A program made the position numbers and the translations under genes. The notes below the pieces were generated by a model. That model saw only the letters and a program-made list of their open reading frames with translations, was not told the DNA's origin and searched no databases. A stretch of 64,000 bases of DNA from Dawidia cretensis (GTDB lineage Bacteria; Bacteroidota; Bacteroidia; Cytophagales; Cyclobacteriaceae): positions 744,001 through 808,000 of the forward strand of contig NZ_JAHESE010000001.1 of NCBI RefSeq assembly GCF_018598175.1, read 5' to 3'. Positions 59,872 to 64,000 of this stretch are shown here, in pieces. Position 1 is the first letter of the stretch, and every line of letters begins with the position of its first letter.

Positions 59872-61332
59872 ATGAAAAATCCATCCGAGAAGTTCCTGGA
59901 AAAAATAGGATTAAAACAACCTACTGCGGCGGCTGCGGAACCAGTAGAAAAAGAGAACGACCGCAGAAGCTTTTTGAAGAAAGCCAGCCTGGGCGGCATT
60001 GCCCTGGGAAGCTTCATGTTTAGTTCCATCGAGGATACGCTGGCGCAATCTACCTCGAAAGTAAACCGCAGCTCATCGCCTTCCGACCTCAAAATTACCG
60101 ATATGCGCTTTGCTGTGGTGATGAACGGCCATATGCGCTGCCCTGTTATTCGCATTGATACAAACCAGGGCATCTCCGGTCTGGGTGAAGTGCGCGATGG
60201 TGCGTCGCACAAGTATGCCCTGTTCCTCAAAAGCCGCATCTTGGGTATGAACCCTTGCAGCGTGGAGCAGATCTTTAAACGCATTAAGCAGTTCGGCTTT
60301 CATGGCCGTCAGGGTGGTGGTGTATGTGCCGTGGAAATGGCACTGTGGGATCTTGCGGGCAAGGCCTATAACGTTCCGGCCTACCAGTTATTGGGTGGGA
60401 AGTATAGGGATAAGGTGCGGCTCTATGCCGATACCCCGGAAGGAGATAATGAGGCCGACTTCGTGGCGAAAGTCAATAAACGCATAACGGAGGAAGGATT
60501 CACGTTCATGAAAATGGATTTTGGTATTGAGCTGCTGAAAGGCATTCCAGGCACAACCTCGAACAGTAATTTCTGGGACATTGGCAGACAATGGACCAAC
60601 GAGCCCAACACCTACGGGGGAACGGAGCACCCGTTCACGCAGGTGCAGATCACCGATAAGGGATTGGATCTATTGGCGCAACGTATTTCCATTGTTCGCG
60701 AAAAGATTGGCTACGAAATCCCGCTCGCGTCTGATCACTATGGTCACTTTGATCACAATAACGCCATCCGCCTGGGCAGAGCCGTAGAAAAATATCGCCT
60801 GGCCTGGCTGGAAGACCTAATTCCCTGGAGATTCACAGAACAATGGCGCCAGATCACTGAAGCCATCGAAACGCCTACCCTTACCGGCGAAGATATTTAT
60901 CTGAAGGAAGAGTTTATCAAATTGATTGACGCGCACGCTGTGGACCTGGTACATCCGGATCTTGCTACTTCCGGAGGACTTTTGGAGACCAAAAAGATCG
61001 GCGACTACGCCGAAGAAAAAGGTGTAGCGATGGCGATGCATTTTGCCGGGACGCCGGTTTCGTTTATGGCCAGTGTACATTGTGCCGCGGCGACGCAAAA
61101 CTTTGTGGCGCTTGAACACCATTCCGTTGACGTGGACTATTGGACAAGTCTGGTGAAGACTAAAAAGCCCATGATCGAAAAGGGTTTTGCTAATGTACTT
61201 GACTCTCCCGGGCTAGGTATTGAACTCAACGACGAGGTTATGAAAAAACACCTTGATCCTGAAAATTCAAGTTACTTCGCGCCCACGCCAGAATGGGACA
61301 AAGATCGTTCATGGGACAGGTTGTGGAGCTAG
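59872..61332 (+). CDS. Enolase-superfamily enzyme (mandelate racemase/dehydratase type), Tat-exported
   Basis: This 486-residue protein has a twin-arginine signal (DRRSFLKKASLGGIALG) at about 31-47. The enolase-superfamily body has the capping domain (about 75-195), KMDFG as the second-strand region, and metal-ligand candidates Asp in LASDHYGHF, Glu in WLEDLIPW and Glu in LTGEDIYL, then MHFAGTPVSFMASVH. It probably dehydrates or epimerises an acid sugar. The DHYGHF segment replaces the usual D-N/A motif of galactonate dehydratases, so the exact substrate is open. Confidence 0.88.
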   Translation: MKNPSEKFLEKIGLKQPTAAAAEPVEKENDRRSFLKKASLGGIALGSFMFSSIEDTLAQSTSKVNRSSSPSDLKITDMRFAVVMNGHMRCPVIRIDTNQGISGLGEVRDGASHKYALFLKSRILGMNPCSVEQIFKRIKQFGFHGRQGGGVCAVEMALWDLAGKAYNVPAYQLLGGKYRDKVRLYADTPEGDNEADFVAKVNKRITEEGFTFMKMDFGIELLKGIPGTTSNSNFWDIGRQWTNEPNTYGGTEHPFTQVQITDKGLDLLAQRISIVREKIGYEIPLASDHYGHFDHNNAIRLGRAVEKYRLAWLEDLIPWRFTEQWRQITEAIETPTLTGEDIYLKEEFIKLIDAHAVDLVHPDLATSGGLLETKKIGDYAEEKGVAMAMHFAGTPVSFMASVHCAAATQNFVALEHHSVDVDYWTSLVKTKKPMIEKGFANVLDSPGLGIELNDEVMKKHLDPENSSYFAPTPEWDKDRSWDRLWS

Positions 61333-61348
61333 GGACGATAATGGACCT

Positions 61349-61397
61349 CGCCAGGTGAATTCAGAAAACAAAATAGTTTAGCTTAATTCACCTGGCG
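61349..61397 (+). repeat. Perfect 13-bp hairpin after the enolase-superfamily gene
   Basis: CGCCAGGTGAATT pairs perfectly with AATTCACCTGGCG around a 23-base loop, 17 bases after the stop. No T-run follows directly. Confidence 0.6.
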
Positions 61398-61645
61398 TGT
61401 AGTCGTTAGCTTTTTGAATATATCCCCCTGTGTAGACTGCCTGTACTATTTTCCCCGATGCGTTCACTGCAATTTTTGCAATCGATTGTATAATATCCTT
61501 CGGCGGTTTTTATTGGAAGTTCAGTGTGTCAAAGTTGCGAATATTTAGGGCCTTAAGTTTTTATAGGGCTGCGTAGTGTCATGAGCTCGATCGTGAGTGT
61601 ATGCTGACGCAGTGTTGTAAAAACGCCAACCTAAATATTTAAACT
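61398..61645 (+). other. Leader region of the last SusC gene
   Basis: About 250 bases without a gene or clear promoter. AT-rich AAATATTTAAAC precedes the ATG. Confidence 0.35.
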
Positions 61646-64000
61646 ATGCGAAAATACTACTCTTTGATCGGCGTACTCGTGATGATATTCGAGTTCGTCT
61701 TGCCGCAGTATGGTATACGGGCATCCGCCATTCCGCCAGAAACGCCACGACATATTGCATTACCCGTAAGCGGCACGGTTCGGGATGAATCGGGGGGAGT
61801 GTTCCCCGGTGTTAACGTTCTTGTGAAAGGTAGTACCCAGGGTACTGTAACGGATTCTGACGGAAAGTATACACTGACCGTTCCCGATGAAAATTCTGTG
61901 CTTGTCTTTTCCTTCATTGGGTACAAACAAATCGAAGTGGCGGTAAGCGGAAGGACAGTGGTGGATGTTACGATGGAACCCGATGTGACGTCGCTTGACG
62001 AAATTGTCGTGACGGCGCTTGGCATTGAGAAGTCTTCAAAAGCCCTGGGCTATTCGACAGCCAAAGTAAATTCAGAACAGCTCACGGTTAACCGCTCGGC
62101 GAATTTAATGAATGCTTTACAAGGCAAAATTTCGGGCGTAAATATATCGGGGCTGGGAACCGGCCCGGGTGGCACGTCGAAGATCAGGATTCGAGGTCAG
62201 TCGTCTATTTCCGGACAGAACAATCCATTAATCGTCGTGAATGGGGTGCCCATTGATAATACAAACTTTGGAACAAACCCGAATAATACAGGCACGGATG
62301 GCTCGCTTGGCGTGCGAGGCGGGGGCGGGGGTAATGGGAATACCTCCGACGGGGGGGATGGTCTACAAAGTATTAACCCTGACGATGTGGAGAGTATGAC
62401 CATTCTGAAAGGAGCTACGGCAGCAGCATTGTATGGTTCCCGCGCAAAGGACGGTGTGATCATGATCACCACAAAATCGAAAGGAGACGGAAGGGGCATT
62501 GGTATTACATACAACATGAACTATACCAACGAGACACCGTTGGATTATACCGATTACCAGTACGACTATGGGCAGGGTGAGCATGGTGTCCGGCCCACCA
62601 CGGCGAATCCTAATACAGGGCAGTGGTCTTTTGGTGAGAAGTTTCAGCCCGGGATGACGCAGGTATTGTTTGATGGTGTGACCGTTCCCTATGTGCCCCA
62701 GCGCAACATCATACGTGAGTTTTATAGAAACGGTCAGAATATGACCCACACCGTTTCACTGGCAGCAGGAACAGGTAAAGGAGGAATTAATCTTTCCGTG
62801 GCGAACATGGATAGCAAGGGAATTACACCGAATAACTCCTTTAATAGAAAAACAATCAATCTTGGTTTTACACAGGAATTATCGAGCAAGTTTAGCTTCA
62901 GAGGGAATTTTAACTACTCGAATGAGTATAACAAAAATGCTCCTAATATTGCTAACCAGGATAACTCGATACCGACCGCCCTGTATAGCATGGCCAACTC
63001 GATGCCGCTATCGTTGCTGGATCAAAAGAAGTATGATGAGAATGGTAACGAACGTTTTTGGTCGAGATTTCAAAACCGCGCCAATCCCTATTTTGTTCTG
63101 GCAAAGCAATTTCAAAATATTCGCAGGGATAGAATTTTTGGAAATATTTCCGCCAAATACAACCTGACCCCATGGCTTTTTGTACAAGGCCGAGTAGGGG
63201 AAGATTACTGGTCGCGTGATCAGGACTATAATAATTATCCTACGGGAATACAATCACGGACGAGATCGACCAATCCTGCCTTCGTCGATGGTCTATACAC
63301 GCAGGAATCACGCAGGTTTAGGGAAACGAACGTAGATTTTCTGGTAGCTGCCAAGAAAGAATTTGGTCACGTTGGCGTGAGTGTGAATGCTGGGGGAAAT
63401 CAGCTAAAAAGAAGGATGGATTTGAATAGCGTACAGGTAACCGACTTTTCGGTAAGAGACGTTTATCTGGTACAATATGGAAGAGCAAAGGATCCTTCCT
63501 ATACATTGACGGAGCGAGCAGTAAATTCACTATACGGGTCCGTGGATTTATCCTATAAGAATTATCTTTTTCTGAGTGGCACGTATCGTAAAGATTGGTT
63601 TTCAACGTTGGCGCCCGGCAAAAGAGGGGTTCCCTACACATCTGTTTCTGCCAGTTACGTCTTCACGGATGCACTAACGCTACCGCCGTGGGTGACGTCG
63701 GGTAAAATACGTGCAGCGGTCGCTCGAGTAGGAAGTGATTCAGATGTGCCTCCATACTCAAACGTGTTATACTATAATATTAATAGCAATTTATTTGCCG
63801 GTCAGCCCGTGGGATCTTATGGCGGGCCGAGCCCAAATTCCATACCGAATTCCAGTTTGCAACCAATGACCGTAGACGAGGTGGAAATAGGGTTTGATGT
63901 AAATATGTTTGGCAATCGGTTGGGTATCGATGTCGCCGCGTATCAAAAGACGACAACCGACCAGATCGTGTTGGCTCAGATTTCCGATGCCGGTGGGTTT
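61646..64000 (+). CDS. SusC/RagA TonB-linked outer-membrane receptor, partial
   Basis: A frame from ATG 61646 (MRKYYSLIGVLVMIFEFVLP) is open to the window edge, 785 codons. After a signal peptide there is a carboxypeptidase-regulatory-like domain (about 40-120, VSGTVRDESGGVFPGVNVLV), a plug (RIRGQSSISGQNNPLIVVNG; AALYGSRAKDGVIMITTKSK) and barrel strands. There is no STN domain, unlike the receptor at 47.9 kb, and no ECF/FecR pair is nearby. A glycine-rich GGGGGNG stretch lies in the plug loop. The C-terminus and any SusD partner are beyond the window. Confidence 0.93.
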   Translation, partial: MRKYYSLIGVLVMIFEFVLPQYGIRASAIPPETPRHIALPVSGTVRDESGGVFPGVNVLVKGSTQGTVTDSDGKYTLTVPDENSVLVFSFIGYKQIEVAVSGRTVVDVTMEPDVTSLDEIVVTALGIEKSSKALGYSTAKVNSEQLTVNRSANLMNALQGKISGVNISGLGTGPGGTSKIRIRGQSSISGQNNPLIVVNGVPIDNTNFGTNPNNTGTDGSLGVRGGGGGNGNTSDGGDGLQSINPDDVESMTILKGATAAALYGSRAKDGVIMITTKSKGDGRGIGITYNMNYTNETPLDYTDYQYDYGQGEHGVRPTTANPNTGQWSFGEKFQPGMTQVLFDGVTVPYVPQRNIIREFYRNGQNMTHTVSLAAGTGKGGINLSVANMDSKGITPNNSFNRKTINLGFTQELSSKFSFRGNFNYSNEYNKNAPNIANQDNSIPTALYSMANSMPLSLLDQKKYDENGNERFWSRFQNRANPYFVLAKQFQNIRRDRIFGNISAKYNLTPWLFVQGRVGEDYWSRDQDYNNYPTGIQSRTRSTNPAFVDGLYTQESRRFRETNVDFLVAAKKEFGHVGVSVNAGGNQLKRRMDLNSVQVTDFSVRDVYLVQYGRAKDPSYTLTERAVNSLYGSVDLSYKNYLFLSGTYRKDWFSTLAPGKRGVPYTSVSASYVFTDALTLPPWVTSGKIRAAVARVGSDSDVPPYSNVLYYNINSNLFAGQPVGSYGGPSPNSIPNSSLQPMTVDEVEIGFDVNMFGNRLGIDVAAYQKTTTDQIVLAQISDAGGF

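Noticed and set aside
1-64000. CRISPR arrays, insertion sequences, integrases, rRNA operons
   Set aside because: None seen by reading both strands; no regularly spaced repeats, transposase motifs or rRNA signatures were recognised.

Overview
The window looks like chromosomal DNA of a free-living Bacteroidota bacterium, most likely a Cytophagales relative. The evidence is SusC/SusD-type outer-membrane systems, an ECF sigma/FecR pair, LytTR signalling, lipoprotein and Tat signals of the usual Bacteroidota kind, and several TAnnTTTG -7 promoter boxes with very short leaders. I see no prophage, insertion sequence, rRNA or CRISPR array. The two ends cut genes: a DUF3179-type protein on the left and a SusC-like receptor on the right.

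Layout. 0-4.3 kb: dienelactone hydrolase lipoprotein, DUF4268 protein, M23 peptidase, and an ArsR repressor with an SRPBCC partner. 4.4-6.4 kb: a compact RNA locus with a tRNA/tRNA-like array (minus strand), two divergent 30-codon reading frames that each precede a terminator, then a small polynucleotide-kinase-like P-loop protein overlapping a Thg1-family 3'-5' polymerase. 6.4-12.5 kb: LytS/LytR-like two-component pair with a serine hydrolase, a secreted protein of unknown role, and a type II NADH dehydrogenase. 12.7-17.2 kb: the Hen1-Pnkp RNA repair operon, with Pnkp carrying an unusual N-terminal membrane extension. 17.2-22.4 kb: HAD phosphatase, DUF1059 protein, two divergent TlpA-like thiol-disulfide proteins and a small protein. 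22.4-25.5 kb: two RRM proteins, an extra RpoD-like sigma factor and a DEAD-box helicase with a long leader, suggestive of cold or RNA-structure stress.

25.7-27.3 kb holds a small unknown protein and a 5'-truncated serine hydrolase. 27.5-33.5 kb is a siderophore-type uptake locus (TonB receptor, DUF4374 lipoprotein, two small membrane proteins, PepSY membrane protein), resembling the Xus systems. 33.6-41.7 kb has a Rnk/GreA-like factor, small proteins, a sensor kinase with a sigma-54 activator, a candidate sigma-54 promoter with tandem upstream repeats, a small membrane protein, a KefB-like antiporter and a TerC protein. 41.7-53.3 kb is a complete ECF sigma - FecR - SusC - SusD - BACON lipoprotein - lipoprotein - phosphoesterase cluster. 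53.4-58.6 kb carries a DJ-1/PfpI protein and a divergent cyanophycin locus (isoaspartyl peptidase and cyanophycinase opposite cyanophycin synthetase). 58.8-64 kb has an exported RraA-like protein, an enolase-superfamily enzyme and the start of another SusC.

The most interesting candidate is the 4.4-6.4 kb locus. On both arms a strong promoter is followed by a 30-codon frame rich in Tyr (TAT) and Cys (TGT/TGC) codons and then by an intrinsic terminator. One arm leads into an array containing tRNA-Tyr and a tRNA-Cys-like element, the other into an RNA 5'-kinase/Thg1-like pair. I infer, without proof, ribosome-mediated attenuation that senses loss of charged or intact tRNA-Tyr/Cys and switches on replacement tRNAs and tRNA repair. 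Together with Hen1-Pnkp 6 kb away, the window holds two separate RNA-end repair modules.
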